The notes under the pieces were generated by a model, which saw only the letters and a program-made list of their open reading frames with translations, did not search any database and was not told the origin of the DNA. 64,000 nucleotides of DNA, from positions 124,001-188,000 of the forward strand of contig NZ_JACJUQ010000003.1 in assembly GCF_014235845.1 (NCBI RefSeq). The letters are read 5' to 3'. This document shows positions 39,215 to 48,425 of this stretch, piece by piece (the first letter of the stretch is position 1; every line of letters begins with the position of its first letter). The stretch comes from Pontivivens nitratireducens. GTDB taxonomy: Bacteria > Pseudomonadota > Alphaproteobacteria > Rhodobacterales > Rhodobacteraceae. Position numbers and translations under genes: made by a program.

Positions 39215-39880
39215 ATGAAACGCCTGATCCGATTTGTCCTGCGCTGGACGCTGCGCCTGTTCCTGCTCGCTGCCCTCATCGTGATTGCAGGCCGATGGGT
39301 CGTGCCGCCGATTACGCATACGCAACTGGTCCAGTGGCGTGCGCAGGGGGGGATGCAGCGCGATTGGGTGGATTTCGAGCGGTCCGGCCCGATGCCCGCC
39401 GCCGTCCTCGCGGCGGAAGACGCGCGGTTCTGCACGCATTTCGGGTTGGACATGCAGGCGATCCGCGATGCGATGCAGGATGAACGCAGGCGTGGCGGCT
39501 CCACCATCTCTCAGCAAGTTGCCAAGAACGTCTACCTCTGGCAGGACGCAAGCTGGACCCGCAAGGGGCTGGAGGCGGCGATCACCCTGCTGATCGAGGC
39601 GACATGGCCCAAACGGCGGATCGTCGAGGTCTACCTCAACGTGGCGGAAACGGGACCGGGCGTGTTCGGGGTGGAGGCCGCGGCGCAACACTGGTTCGGG
39701 GTGCCCGCCGCCGATCTCAGCCCGGCGCAGGCGGCGCGCATCGCCGCGATTCTGCCCGCACCACGCACCCGTGACCCGGCCCGCCCTTCGGATTTCGTGC
39801 GCGACCGGGGCCGCGCCATCGCCGGTGGCGCGGCAACCCTGCGCGCGAATGGCGGTCTGGCGTGCCTGGAGGAGGGGTAA
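39215..39880 (+). CDS. mtgA: Monofunctional biosynthetic peptidoglycan transglycosylase
   Basis: The 221-residue protein has a single N-terminal membrane helix (residues about 10-28) and only a GT51 domain: AAEDARFCTHFGLDMQAI, RRGGSTISQQVAKNVYLW and RIVEVYLNVAETGPG. It has no transpeptidase domain, so it polymerises glycan from lipid II. It begins 19 bases after the extensin-family gene, completing a Ldt-endopeptidase-glycosyltransferase set. Confidence 0.95.
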   Translation: MKRLIRFVLRWTLRLFLLAALIVIAGRWVVPPITHTQLVQWRAQGGMQRDWVDFERSGPMPAAVLAAEDARFCTHFGLDMQAIRDAMQDERRRGGSTISQQVAKNVYLWQDASWTRKGLEAAITLLIEATWPKRRIVEVYLNVAETGPGVFGVEAAAQHWFGVPAADLSPAQAARIAAILPAPRTRDPARPSDFVRDRGRAIAGGAATLRANGGLACLEEG

Positions 39881-39976
39881 GGGCAAAGATTTCGCGCAGG
39901 AATTGCATCGCGGGTGTTGATGCCCCCCCACGGGTGCGGGCATACCTGTGCGCAGTGTCATACCCCGAAAGTCATC

Positions 39977-40642
39977 ATGCGTAGATTGCACCACCTCCCG
40001 TTGTCGCCATTCTCCCGCAAGGTCCGGCTCGTGCTCGCTGAAAAGCGTATCGAGGTGGAGCTGGTCGAGGAAAAACCGTGGGAGCGTCGGATGGAATTCC
40101 TGCTTCTCAACCCGGCATCGCAGGTTCCCGTGCTGCAAATCGACGGTCTGACGTTGAGCGATTCCGGCGCGATCTGCGAATATCTGGATGAAACCGTGCC
40201 CGAGCCGAAGCTGCTGCCCGACACCCCGGCGGAGCGGGCGGAGGCACGCCGTCTGGCCAACTGGTTCGACGACAAGTTCCACCATGAGGTGACGGTCAAT
40301 CTGCTCTACGAACGGGTCACGAAAAAGCTCAAGAAATCCGGCTATCCCGAAAGCGCGCGAATCCGCGAGGGGGTGTCGAACATCAAGTTCCATCTGGATT
40401 ATATGGATTGGCTGACGGACCAGCGGCGCTGGCTGGCGGGCGATACGCTGACCATCGCGGATTTCGCGGCGGCGGCGCATCTTTCGTGCCTCGATTACGT
40501 GGACGATGTGGATTGGGCGCGCTCGGACAACGTCAAGGATTGGTACGCGCGCATCAAGTCGCGCCCCGCCTTCCGTGCGATTCTGGCCGATGCGGTGCCG
40601 GGCATGCCACCGCCGCCACATTACGCCGATCTGGATTTTTGA
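39977..40642 (+). CDS. Glutathione S-transferase family protein
   Basis: The 221-residue protein has an N-terminal thioredoxin-like domain ([19 protein letters not shown], with [13 protein letters not shown] and the [10 protein letters not shown] glutathione-binding motif) and an all-helical C-terminal domain ([14 protein letters not shown]-cap motif). Ser in SPFS is the likely catalytic position. The substrate is unknown. Its stop overlaps the queG start by one base. Confidence 0.92.
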   Translation: MRRLHHLPLSPFSRKVRLVLAEKRIEVELVEEKPWERRMEFLLLNPASQVPVLQIDGLTLSDSGAICEYLDETVPEPKLLPDTPAERAEARRLANWFDDKFHHEVTVNLLYERVTKKLKKSGYPESARIREGVSNIKFHLDYMDWLTDQRRWLAGDTLTIADFAAAAHLSCLDYVDDVDWARSDNVKDWYARIKSRPAFRAILADAVPGMPPPPHYADLDF

Positions 40643-41667
40643 TGGACGCGGCCCGGATCAGGGCCGAGGCGGAGGCGCAGGGTTTTGCGCGCATGGGCGT
40701 ATGCGCGCCCGACGCGATCCCGCAGGCGGCAGGCCGTCTGGGGCAGTTCCTGGCCGAGGATATGCACGGCCAGATGGCCTGGATGGCGGACCGGGCCGAA
40801 TGGCGCGGCAACCCGGCGACCCTGTGGCCCGAGGCGCGCAGCGTCATCATGCTGGCCGAACCCTACACCCCTGACGTGGACCCGCTTGGCCTGCTGGAGC
40901 AGCCGGAAATCGGCGCGATCAGCGTCTATGCCCGCAACAAGGATTACCACGATCTGGTCAAGAAGCGGCTCAAGCGTCTGGGCCGCTGGCTGGTCGAGCA
41001 ATCCGGCTGCCAGATCAAGGTTTTCGTCGATACCGCCCCGGTGATGGAAAAGCCCTTGGCGCAGGCGGCGGGGCTGGGATGGCAGGGCAAGCACACCAAT
41101 CTGCTCAGCCGTCAGCTTGGCAACTGGTTCTTCCTCGGCTCGATCTTCACCACGCTGGAACTGGAGCGTGACGCGCCCGAGATCGAGAAATGCGGATCGT
41201 GTACCGCCTGCCTTGACATATGTCCGACCAATGCGTTTCCCGCGCCGTTCCGGCTGGATGCACGGCGCTGCATCTCCTACCTGACGATCGAGCACAAGGG
41301 ACCGGTGCCGCTGGACCTGCGCGAAAAGATGGGCAACCGCATTTATGGCTGCGACGATTGCCTTGCCGTGTGTCCGTGGAACAAGTTCGCGCAGGACGCG
41401 CGCGATGCCGGCTACTGGGCGCGGGTGGAACTGGTGGCACCGCGCCTCGACGATCTGGCCCAACTGACGGATGCGACATTCCGGGAGGTCTTCTCCGGCT
41501 CTCCGATCAAACGGATCGGGCGGGATCGTTTCGTGCGAAACGTGCTCTATGCCATCGGCAATTCCGCCCGCCCCGATCTGCGGCCCTGCGCGCAGGCGCT
41601 GACCGACGATCCCGACGCCGCCGTTGCAGACGCCGCCCGCTGGGCCGTGCAAAGGTTGTCAGCGTGA
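40642..41667 (+). CDS. queG: Epoxyqueuosine reductase
   Basis: QueG reduces epoxyqueuosine in tRNA to queuosine, using cobalamin and two [4Fe-4S] clusters. The 341-residue protein has an N-terminal cobalamin-binding domain ([21 protein letters not shown]) and two clusters: [12 protein letters not shown] and CDDCLAVCP. The Asp in DTAPVMEK is the proposed proton donor. HEAT-like residues finish the protein, ending near residue 341. It overlaps the GST stop by one base, so the two are coupled. Confidence 0.95.
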   Translation: MDAARIRAEAEAQGFARMGVCAPDAIPQAAGRLGQFLAEDMHGQMAWMADRAEWRGNPATLWPEARSVIMLAEPYTPDVDPLGLLEQPEIGAISVYARNKDYHDLVKKRLKRLGRWLVEQSGCQIKVFVDTAPVMEKPLAQAAGLGWQGKHTNLLSRQLGNWFFLGSIFTTLELERDAPEIEKCGSCTACLDICPTNAFPAPFRLDARRCISYLTIEHKGPVPLDLREKMGNRIYGCDDCLAVCPWNKFAQDARDAGYWARVELVAPRLDDLAQLTDATFREVFSGSPIKRIGRDRFVRNVLYAIGNSARPDLRPCAQALTDDPDAAVADAARWAVQRLSA

Positions 41668-41719
41668 GATTTCCAGTTATCCCCGGTGGAGGCTCCCCTC
41701 CCTGCCACGAGGTGCACCC

Positions 41720-42577
41720 ATGAAAACGCTGCTGTCCATCGGCCACGGATTTTCCGCCCGCGCGCTGGTTCCCCTGCTCGACGGATTTCGCGTCATCGGC
41801 ACAACCCGGTCCGAGGAGAAGGCCGCGGCCCTGCGCGGCGAGGGGGTGGAGGCGATCGTCTGGCCGGGCACTGATCTGTCGCCACTGATCTTGGGGGCCA
41901 CGCATATCCTGAGCTCCGTTGCGCCGGGTGACGGCGATCCGGTTCTGGACGCCTATGCCGATACCCTGCGCCACGCTCCGGCGCAGTGGGTGGGCTATCT
42001 GTCCACAACGGGGGTCTATGGCGATCGGGGCGGCGACTGGGTGGACGAATCCTCCGCGCTGGAGCCTGCCACGAAACGTGGCCGCGCGCGGGTCAGGGCG
42101 GAGGGGGCATGGGCGGAACTGGGTCTGCCACTGCATATCTTCCGCCTCGCCGGGATCTACGGCCCCGGTCGCGGTCCGTTTGCCAAGGTTCGCGCCGGCA
42201 CCGCCCGGCGGATCATCAAGCCGGGGCAGGTCTTCTCCCGCATCCATGTGGAGGATATCGCGCAGGTGCTCGCCGCCTCCATCGCGCGGCCCGATCCCGG
42301 TGCTCGCGAAAGGAGTGCCATCTACAATGTCTGTGACGACGATCCCGCCCCCCCGCAGGAGGTTATCGCCCACGCCGCAAACCTGCTCGACCTGCCCGTG
42401 CCCGAAGCTGTGCGGATCGAGGATGCCGAGATGACGCCCATGGCCCGCAGCTTCTACGCCGAGAGTAAGAAGGTGCGAAACGACCGGATCAAGCGCGACC
42501 TCGGCGTCGTGTTGAAATATCCCGATTATCGCGCCGGCCTCGCTGATCTGTTGGTGCGGGAGGGGGCCGCGCATTGA
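41720..42577 (+). CDS. NAD(P)-dependent epimerase/reductase-like protein (YeeZ type)
   Basis: The 285-residue extended-SDR protein has a shortened nucleotide-binding loop (SIGHGFSARAL), SSVAPGDGDPVLDAY, then YLSTTGVYGDRGGDWVDESS and FRLAGIYGPGRGPF. The Y-xxx-K catalytic pair is absent from its usual place, as in YeeZ-like members, and enzyme activity is uncertain. GAGGTG lies ahead of the ATG at 41720. It follows queG by about 50 bases. Confidence 0.85.
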   Translation: MKTLLSIGHGFSARALVPLLDGFRVIGTTRSEEKAAALRGEGVEAIVWPGTDLSPLILGATHILSSVAPGDGDPVLDAYADTLRHAPAQWVGYLSTTGVYGDRGGDWVDESSALEPATKRGRARVRAEGAWAELGLPLHIFRLAGIYGPGRGPFAKVRAGTARRIIKPGQVFSRIHVEDIAQVLAASIARPDPGARERSAIYNVCDDDPAPPQEVIAHAANLLDLPVPEAVRIEDAEMTPMARSFYAESKKVRNDRIKRDLGVVLKYPDYRAGLADLLVREGAAH

Positions 42578-42600
42578 TAGGAGCCCCCGCGTCTCCTATC
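42576..42600. repeat. Inverted repeat overlapping the epimerase stop codon
   Basis: GATAGGAG (42576-42583) and CTCCTATC (42593-42600) form a perfect 8-bp stem with a 9-base loop, beginning within the stop codon of the previous gene and ending 28 bases before the LLM oxidoreductase start. It could be an operator or a weak terminator. Confidence 0.35.
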
Positions 42601-42628
42601 TGAAGGGAAACCCGGATCGGAGATTTCA

Positions 42629-43633
42629 ATGCACCATTTTTCCCTGCTGGACCTGTCGCCCGTGCCCGAAGGGGACACCATCGCGACCGCCCTGTCCAAC
42701 ACCGTCAAGCTGGCCCAGACGGCGGAGGCCTCGGGCTATCACCGCTTCTGGTTGGCGGAACATCACAACATGCCGGGCATCGCATCGGCTGCCACCTCGG
42801 TTGTGATCGGCCATGTCGCAGGCGCGACGCAGACAATTCGCGTGGGGGCGGGGGGCGTCATGCTGCCCAATCACGCGCCGCTGGTCATCGCGGAGCAATT
42901 CGGCACGCTGGCCACGCTGTATCCCGACCGCATCGACCTCGGCCTTGGGCGCGCGCCCGGCACCGACATGCCCACCGCGCGGGCCCTGCGGCGGTACATG
43001 GCGCCGGAGGACAGCTTCCCGCAGGATGTGCAGGAATTGATCGGCTATCTGGGCGACCCGCCCGCCGGGGCGCAGGTGCAGGCCTTTCCGGGGGTGGGGA
43101 CGCATGTGCCCGTCTGGATCCTCGGCTCCAGCCTGTATGGGGCGCAACTGGCGGCCTATCTGGGGCTGCCCTATGCCTTCGCCTCGCATTTCGCACCGGC
43201 GATGCTGGAGCAGGCTTTGGAGACGTACCGCGCGACCTTCCGGCCCTCGGCCACATTGGCGAAACCCTACGCGATGATGGCGGCGGGCGTCTGCGCGGTG
43301 GAGACGGACGCGGAGGCGGAGTATCTGCGCTCCTCGCAAATCCTTTCTTTCGCGCGTATGCGCACGGGCCGACCGGGCAAGCTGCCGCGCCCGACGCATG
43401 ATTTGTCAGAGGTGCCACCCGCGGTGATGGGGCAGGTGCACCAGATGTTGGGATGTTCCGCCAACGGATCGCGCGAAACGGTCAAGCGGCAACTGGCCAC
43501 CCTGATCGACACGTTCAAACCGGATGAGTTGATGGTGACGGGCATGATCCACGACCATGCGGCGCGAATCCGCTCGTTCCAGATCGCGGGTGAGGTTCTG
43601 GCGGAGTTGCAGGCCCAGTCGCAGGCAGCGTAG
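42629..43633 (+). CDS. LLM-class flavin-dependent oxidoreductase (MsnO8 type)
   Basis: The 334-residue TIM-barrel protein has the luciferase-like pattern: [12 protein letters not shown] at the start, [45 protein letters not shown], and [13 protein letters not shown]. Such proteins use FMNH2 or F420 to oxidise organic substrates; the substrate is not known. GGCATG near its C-terminal [10 protein letters not shown] segment ends the barrel. It begins downstream of an inverted repeat that may be its control site. Confidence 0.92.
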   Translation: MHHFSLLDLSPVPEGDTIATALSNTVKLAQTAEASGYHRFWLAEHHNMPGIASAATSVVIGHVAGATQTIRVGAGGVMLPNHAPLVIAEQFGTLATLYPDRIDLGLGRAPGTDMPTARALRRYMAPEDSFPQDVQELIGYLGDPPAGAQVQAFPGVGTHVPVWILGSSLYGAQLAAYLGLPYAFASHFAPAMLEQALETYRATFRPSATLAKPYAMMAAGVCAVETDAEAEYLRSSQILSFARMRTGRPGKLPRPTHDLSEVPPAVMGQVHQMLGCSANGSRETVKRQLATLIDTFKPDELMVTGMIHDHAARIRSFQIAGEVLAELQAQSQAA

Positions 43634-43663
43634 ACCGGGGCGCATATCTGAAAGGAATGCGCC

Positions 43664-44329
43664 ATGCTGCCTTGGAAACTGCTCGACACCGCCACCACGC
43701 CCGAGGGGGAGGTGCTGCGGCTGTTCCAGCGCGGCACGGAATTTTCCATCCGACTGCAGGGCGGGAACGAGTTGATGAATTCGCGCCTGTCCGGGTCTGA
43801 GGAAGCCTTGGCGACACTGGCGATGGAGCGGTTGGGGCGCGCGGCCCCACGGGTCCTGATCGGCGGTCTGGGCATGGGCTTCACCCTGCGCGCCCTGCAA
43901 CAGGTCGCCCCCGACGCGCGGATCGAGGTGGCGGAGATCGTGCCCCAACTGCTCCGTTGGGCGACCGAGCACATGCAGCCCGTCTTCGGCGATTGCCTGT
44001 CAGGGGTGCAGGTCCAGTTGGGCGACGTCGCCCGCCTCATGGAGGGGGGCGGCTATGACGCGATCCTGCTGGACGTGGACAACGGACCGGAGGGCCTGAC
44101 CCGCGCGGACAATGACGAGTTGTACAGCGAAGCCGGCCTCCACGCCACCCGCTCCGCCCTGACCCCCGGCGGCGTGCTGGCCATCTGGTCAGCCCATCCC
44201 GACAAGCGGTTTGCGAAACGGATGCAGGGGGCGGGGTTTGCGGTGGAGGAGGTTGCGGTCAGGGCTGGGAGAAAGCGCGGGGCGCGGCATGTGGTTTGGG
44301 TTGGATGTAAAGGATTTGATAATGAATAA
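43664..44329 (+). CDS. Spermidine-synthase-like SAM-dependent methyltransferase/aminopropyltransferase
   Basis: The 221-residue protein has VLIGGLGMGFTLRALQQ (nucleotide-binding glycines), VAEIVPQL after it, YDAILLDVDNGPEGL with the DxD position of spermidine-synthase-like proteins, and LTPGGVLAIWSA. It is shorter than real spermidine synthases and lacks their N-terminal domain, so the reaction is uncertain. The last few residues (CKGFDNE) read into AT-rich DNA and overlap the foreign gene by 8 bases, so its natural end may have been altered. Confidence 0.78.
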   Translation: MLPWKLLDTATTPEGEVLRLFQRGTEFSIRLQGGNELMNSRLSGSEEALATLAMERLGRAAPRVLIGGLGMGFTLRALQQVAPDARIEVAEIVPQLLRWATEHMQPVFGDCLSGVQVQLGDVARLMEGGGYDAILLDVDNGPEGLTRADNDELYSEAGLHATRSALTPGGVLAIWSAHPDKRFAKRMQGAGFAVEEVAVRAGRKRGARHVVWVGCKGFDNE

Positions 44330-45365
44330 AGAAACTCCAGAGGATTTAAATTCAGTATCAGAGCAGACAAAAAGCCTCTCTGCTCAACTGGATGGATTGT
44401 TAGAATTCATTGAATCCGAAATACTACCTGTTGATACCCCGCCTTCAGAGCGACCAATGAAAGCAATCATCTATCTATTTAAATTTGAAAAAATTGAAGT
44501 TGATACGAAAAATCAAACAAAAATAGATTCTACGAATTTCACTGAAAATATCGAAAGTCCAGCATTTCGCGCGATTTACGAAGCTGTGAGCTATTGGTAT
44601 CAATGTCGAATTGGCCAATCAGCTGTACTGTCATCAGCTTCACGACTGTCAGGCATTATAATGATAAATGGTGTAATATTTCAGCTTGAAATGCCAAATC
44701 ATCCAAGCGAAATTGCGGAGGAGGGCGAGACAGCATGGTGGATTTTTGAGGAAGGTTTGGTCCAAGGTGAAGATCCAACCTCTTGGATCGTAAATGGACC
44801 TGATTTGAGTTCGTTAAATGAGACGGCTAGAGAAACTGTTAAGGCCGAAGCTCTTTATATTTCTAGTTCTATGCGATACATAAATTTTCGAAATTCAACC
44901 AATGCAGACGATAGTGTGCGAAGTTTAATTGGCTCCACTATAAATTATCTTCAACAAGCTGCTATAAAAATGGTATCTTATGATCCTTCATTTATAGGCG
45001 GAGCATGGTTTGATTTGCAGATGGCGAATGAATGTGCTTTGAAAGCAGTTATTAGAGTAAATACTGGAAAGCACCCCCATAGTCATGATTTGAAGTATTT
45101 ATTTGAAAAGTCGACGATTTCAAAAGAAATATTTGATATATCAATGCTTGATGACTGGCCAGATTTCAAAAATATAAGTGACTGGCGATATGGGTTGGGT
45201 AAATCATTGGGAATACAAGATACGTATATTGCATACAAAAAGTCTTTGAATTTGATAGTAGCTGCCATGGAGAAAGTTCCACTATCCATTAAGCCGGGCT
45301 TCCGCGTGCTTCTAAAATACAAACCTTGGAGCGCTACTAACGCAGCTGGAAAGCTTCGTAACTAA
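44322..45365 (+). CDS. AT-rich horizontally acquired gene, HEPN-like C-terminal domain
   Basis: The 347-residue protein is encoded by DNA of about 35-40% GC, against about 64% around it, with AT-ending codons. Function is not known. Residues about 203-317 resemble a HEPN helical bundle: GAWFDLQMANECALKAV, then a GKHPHSHDLKYLF segment, and DTYIAYKKSLNLIVAAMEKV. R245-x5-H251 formally fits the HEPN RNase motif R-x(4-6)-H, but lies earlier than usual. The N-terminal 200 residues match nothing I recognise. AAAGGA precedes the ATG by 7-8 bases, inside the upstream gene. There is no partner gene beside it. Confidence 0.75.
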   Translation: MNKETPEDLNSVSEQTKSLSAQLDGLLEFIESEILPVDTPPSERPMKAIIYLFKFEKIEVDTKNQTKIDSTNFTENIESPAFRAIYEAVSYWYQCRIGQSAVLSSASRLSGIIMINGVIFQLEMPNHPSEIAEEGETAWWIFEEGLVQGEDPTSWIVNGPDLSSLNETARETVKAEALYISSSMRYINFRNSTNADDSVRSLIGSTINYLQQAAIKMVSYDPSFIGGAWFDLQMANECALKAVIRVNTGKHPHSHDLKYLFEKSTISKEIFDISMLDDWPDFKNISDWRYGLGKSLGIQDTYIAYKKSLNLIVAAMEKVPLSIKPGFRVLLKYKPWSATNAAGKLRN

Positions 45366-45392
45366 AAAAAGCCCCACCGTTTCCGGCAGGGC
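45364..45392 (-). terminator. Intrinsic terminator of ahcY
   Basis: On the minus strand GCCCTGCCG and CGGTGGGGC form a 9-bp stem with two G-U pairs and a 4-base loop, followed by TTTTTTT (complement of 45364-45370). It lies about 28 bases after the ahcY stop and directly abuts the AT-rich gene's stop codon on the other strand. Confidence 0.85.
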
Positions 45393-45419
45393 CTCCCAAT
45401 CTTCAACGATACCTGAACC

Positions 45420-46811
45420 TCAATACCGATAATGCTCCGGCTTGAACGGCCCATCCGCGCTGACGCCGATATAGCCTGCCTGCTCGTCGCTCAGCTTCGA
45501 CAATTTCACGCCGATGCGGTCGAGGTGGAGCCTCGCGACCTTCTCATCCAGATGCTTGGGCAGGATGTAGACGCCGGGCTGGTACTCGTCGCCCTTGGTC
45601 CACAGCTCGATCTGCGCCAGCACCTGGTTGGTGAAGGACGCGGACATCACGAAGGACGGGTGGCCCGTCGCGTTGCCCAGGTTCAGCAGGCGGCCCTGGG
45701 ACAGCAGGATGATGCGGGAGCCCGACGGCATCTCGATCATGTCCACCTGGTCCTTGATATTGGTCCACTTGTGGTTCTTGAGCGCGGCGACCTGAATCTC
45801 GTTGTCGAAGTGCCCGATATTGCCGACGATCGCCATGTCTTTCATCTCACGCATGTGTTCGATGCGGATGACGTCCTTGTTGCCGGTGGTGGTGACGAAG
45901 ACGTCGGCGGTTTTCACTGCGTCCTCCAGCGTCACAACCTCGAAGCCGTCCATCGCCGCTTGCAAGGCGCAGATCGGATCGACCTCCGTCACCTTGACCC
46001 GTGCACCCGCACCGGCCAGCGACGCGGCGGAGCCTTTGCCCACGTCGCCGTAACCGCAGACCACGGCGACCTTGCCCGCCATCATGGTATCGGTGGCGCG
46101 GCGGATGCCATCGACCAAGGATTCCTTGCAGCCGTACTTGTTGTCGAATTTCGACTTGGTCACGCTGTCGTTCACATTGATCGCGGGGAAGGGCAGCTGG
46201 CCCTTCTTGTGCAGATCGTACAGGCGGTGGACGCCGGTGGTGGTTTCCTCGGACACGCCGACGATGGCGTCGCGCGTCTTGGTGAAGAAGCCGGGCGTCT
46301 CAGCCATGCGCTTCTTGATCTGAGCGAAGATTGCCTCCTCCTCCTCCGAGGTGGGAACCTCGATCAGGTCCGTCTCACCCGCCTCGACCCGCGCGCCCAG
46401 CAGGACATAGAGCGTGGCGTCGCCGCCATCGTCCAGGATCATGTTCGCGCCTTCGGCAAACATGAAGGACTTGTCGAGGTAATCCCAATGCTCCTCCAGC
46501 GTCTGGCCCTTGACCGCGAAGACCGGCGTGCCGCCCGCCGCGATCGCCGCCGCCGCGTGATCCTGCGTCGAGAAGATGTTGCACGAGGCCCAGCGGACAT
46601 CGGCGCCCAGCTCCACCAGAGTCTCGATCAGAACTGCGGTCTGGATCGTCATGTGCAGCGATCCGACGATGCGCGCACCCTTGAGCGGCTTGCTCTCGCC
46701 GAACTCGGCGCGGCAGGCCATAAGCCCCGGCATTTCCGTCTCCGCGATGTCGAGTTCCTTGCGCCCGTAATCGGCGAGAGAGATATCCTTGACGACGTAA
46801 TCGTTGGCCAT
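45420..46811 (-). CDS. ahcY: Adenosylhomocysteinase (S-adenosylhomocysteine hydrolase)
   Basis: The enzyme splits S-adenosylhomocysteine to adenosine and homocysteine, removing the product inhibitor of methylation. The 463-residue protein has the [21 protein letters not shown] start, the NAD-binding loop [32 protein letters not shown] with catalytic lysine and Asp, the [11 protein letters not shown] segment and the C-terminal KPEHYRY. I chose the ATG at 46811; the open frame upstream runs antisense to the HD gene. A GGGAG ribosome site is near. Divergent from the HD gene 87 bases away. Confidence 0.97.
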   Translation of the reverse strand: MANDYVVKDISLADYGRKELDIAETEMPGLMACRAEFGESKPLKGARIVGSLHMTIQTAVLIETLVELGADVRWASCNIFSTQDHAAAAIAAGGTPVFAVKGQTLEEHWDYLDKSFMFAEGANMILDDGGDATLYVLLGARVEAGETDLIEVPTSEEEEAIFAQIKKRMAETPGFFTKTRDAIVGVSEETTTGVHRLYDLHKKGQLPFPAINVNDSVTKSKFDNKYGCKESLVDGIRRATDTMMAGKVAVVCGYGDVGKGSAASLAGAGARVKVTEVDPICALQAAMDGFEVVTLEDAVKTADVFVTTTGNKDVIRIEHMREMKDMAIVGNIGHFDNEIQVAALKNHKWTNIKDQVDMIEMPSGSRIILLSQGRLLNLGNATGHPSFVMSASFTNQVLAQIELWTKGDEYQPGVYILPKHLDEKVARLHLDRIGVKLSKLSDEQAGYIGVSADGPFKPEHYRY

Positions 46812-46898
46812 AACCTGCGGCTCCCTTAATTCATACTTGACGCGCACATAGCAAAAGCGGCCACGTCTCACAATGCAGACGATGCCGCAGGAGGTGAT

Positions 46899-47486
46899 AT
46901 GACGGAACGGGCTTGGCAACGGATGCTGTCGGGACGCAGGCTGGACCTGCTGGATCCCTCGCCCCTGGACGTGGAGATCGAGGATATCGCGCACGGTCTG
47001 GCCTTCGTCGCGCGGTGGAACGGGCAGACGCGGGGCGACTGGCCCTATTCCGTCGCCGAACATTCCCTGCTGGTGGATGATCTGTTTCATGAGATGAATC
47101 CCAAAAGCCCGGCCAGATGGCGGCTGGCGGCCCTCCTGCACGATGCGCCCGAATACGTGATCGGTGACATGATCTCTCCCGTGAAATCCGCTGTCGGGCC
47201 GGGATACAGGGCGATGGACATGCGGTTGACGGCGGCGGTGCATCAGCGCTTTGGCCTGCCGCCGGTTATTCCGCAAACGGTCAAGCAGCGGATCAAGCGG
47301 GCCGACAGGATCTCCGCCTGGGCGGAGGCAGTGCGCATCGCGGGCTTCACGAAAGCGGAGGCGAACCGCCTGTTCGGGGCACCGCGTCACAAACCGGCCG
47401 AGGCGATCCGCATCGACCTGCGCCCGCCCAGCGTGGTGAAGGATGCCTTTCTGGATCGATTCGCACAGCATATGGCCGCGATGTGA
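46899..47486 (+). CDS. HD-domain phosphohydrolase (YfbR-like nucleotidase)
   Basis: The 195-residue protein has the HD-domain metal ligands: SVAEHSLLV (His), [14 protein letters not shown] (HD pair), and a later KRADRISAW (Asp). The layout matches YfbR-type 5'-deoxynucleotidases, although the substrate is not proven. GGAGGTG lies before the ATG at 46899. It overlaps the NadQ-like regulator gene (GTGA), so the two are an operon, and nucleotide or NAD metabolism is the likely context. Confidence 0.88.
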   Translation: MTERAWQRMLSGRRLDLLDPSPLDVEIEDIAHGLAFVARWNGQTRGDWPYSVAEHSLLVDDLFHEMNPKSPARWRLAALLHDAPEYVIGDMISPVKSAVGPGYRAMDMRLTAAVHQRFGLPPVIPQTVKQRIKRADRISAWAEAVRIAGFTKAEANRLFGAPRHKPAEAIRIDLRPPSVVKDAFLDRFAQHMAAM

Positions 47487-48391
47487 GCCGGGAGATCGAA
47501 CTGGGCCTCAGCGCCGTTCTGGTCGGCGTGATCGAGGGGGAGCACCGCGCCGTTCCGCATGTGCTGACCCTGCCGGGGCCGGAGCTGCCGACGCGGGCCT
47601 TTGATCCCGAACGCCACGGCACGTTGGAGATGTCGCTGCGTGACTGGGTCGAAAGCGATACTGGCCATACCCTGTCGCATGTAGAGCAGCTCTACACCTT
47701 TGGCGATCGCGCCGGGGGCGAGGGGGCGCATCACGTCTCCATCGGGTATCTGGCGATCGTGCCGGGGCGCGAACGGCTGGAGGGGCAGGACTGGCGCGCC
47801 TGGGCGCAGTTCTTCCCGTGGGAGGATCGGCGCGAGGGGGTGCCCCCGACCCTGACCGACCTGTTGGAGCCGCGCCTGCGCAAATGGGCAGATACCTCAA
47901 ACAAGCGGGACCGGTTGCGACTGTCCTTCGGGCTGGATGGGCATCCCTGGCGCGACGAACTGGTGCTGGAGCGCTACGAACTGCTGTATGAAGCGGGTCT
48001 GGTGGCGGAATATTTCAACGATCGCAGGCAGCCTGTTCCGGCCGAGATCGCAGGCACGGGCCGCCCCATGCCCCGCGATCACCGGCGTATCCTCGCGACC
48101 GGCATCGGGCGTCTGCGGGCGAAGCTGAAATACCGGCCCGTCCTGTTCGAGTTGATGCGTGAGACGTTCACCCTGTTTGAATTGCAAAGTGCTGCGGAGG
48201 CGGTATCTGGCCAGCTGCTGCACAAGCAGAACTTTCGCAGGATGATGATGCAATCCGGTCTGATCGAGCCGACGGGCGCGCAAACCAGCAGGCGCGGCGG
48301 TCGGCCCGCATCCGAATACCGCTTCGCTGCGGAAGCGGAGTGGGAACGACGTGTCAGTCCCGTCCGTTTCGGCGGGGCGCGGGTGCGCTGA
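47483..48391 (+). CDS. nadQ: NrtR/NadQ-family NAD regulator (Nudix-like sensor with winged helix)
   Basis: The 302-residue protein has an N-terminal Nudix-like ligand-binding fold ([50 protein letters not shown]). A C-terminal winged-helix part follows, with [29 protein letters not shown] and [10 protein letters not shown], the usual end of NrtR/NadQ regulators. Such proteins repress NAD synthesis genes and respond to NAD-related ligands. The Nudix catalytic motif is not intact, so it is a sensor. It starts with GTG inside the HD gene stop. nadE and nadC in this window are plausible targets. Confidence 0.75.
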   Translation: MSREIELGLSAVLVGVIEGEHRAVPHVLTLPGPELPTRAFDPERHGTLEMSLRDWVESDTGHTLSHVEQLYTFGDRAGGEGAHHVSIGYLAIVPGRERLEGQDWRAWAQFFPWEDRREGVPPTLTDLLEPRLRKWADTSNKRDRLRLSFGLDGHPWRDELVLERYELLYEAGLVAEYFNDRRQPVPAEIAGTGRPMPRDHRRILATGIGRLRAKLKYRPVLFELMRETFTLFELQSAAEAVSGQLLHKQNFRRMMMQSGLIEPTGAQTSRRGGRPASEYRFAAEAEWERRVSPVRFGGARVR

Positions 48392-48425
48392 TCCCGGCTG
48401 GCTCCGCGCATTCCGGGCGATGCCC

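Noticed and set aside
44322-45365. AT-rich gene as part of a prophage or transposon
   Set aside because: No integrase, transposase, terminal inverted repeats, target duplication or tRNA beside it.
45432-46829. 465-codon frame antisense to ahcY
   Set aside because: Shadow of a very strongly conserved gene.
46812-46898. Possible SAM/SAH riboswitch before ahcY
   Set aside because: The leader is short and does not show the conserved SAH or SAM-II core; nothing to support it.
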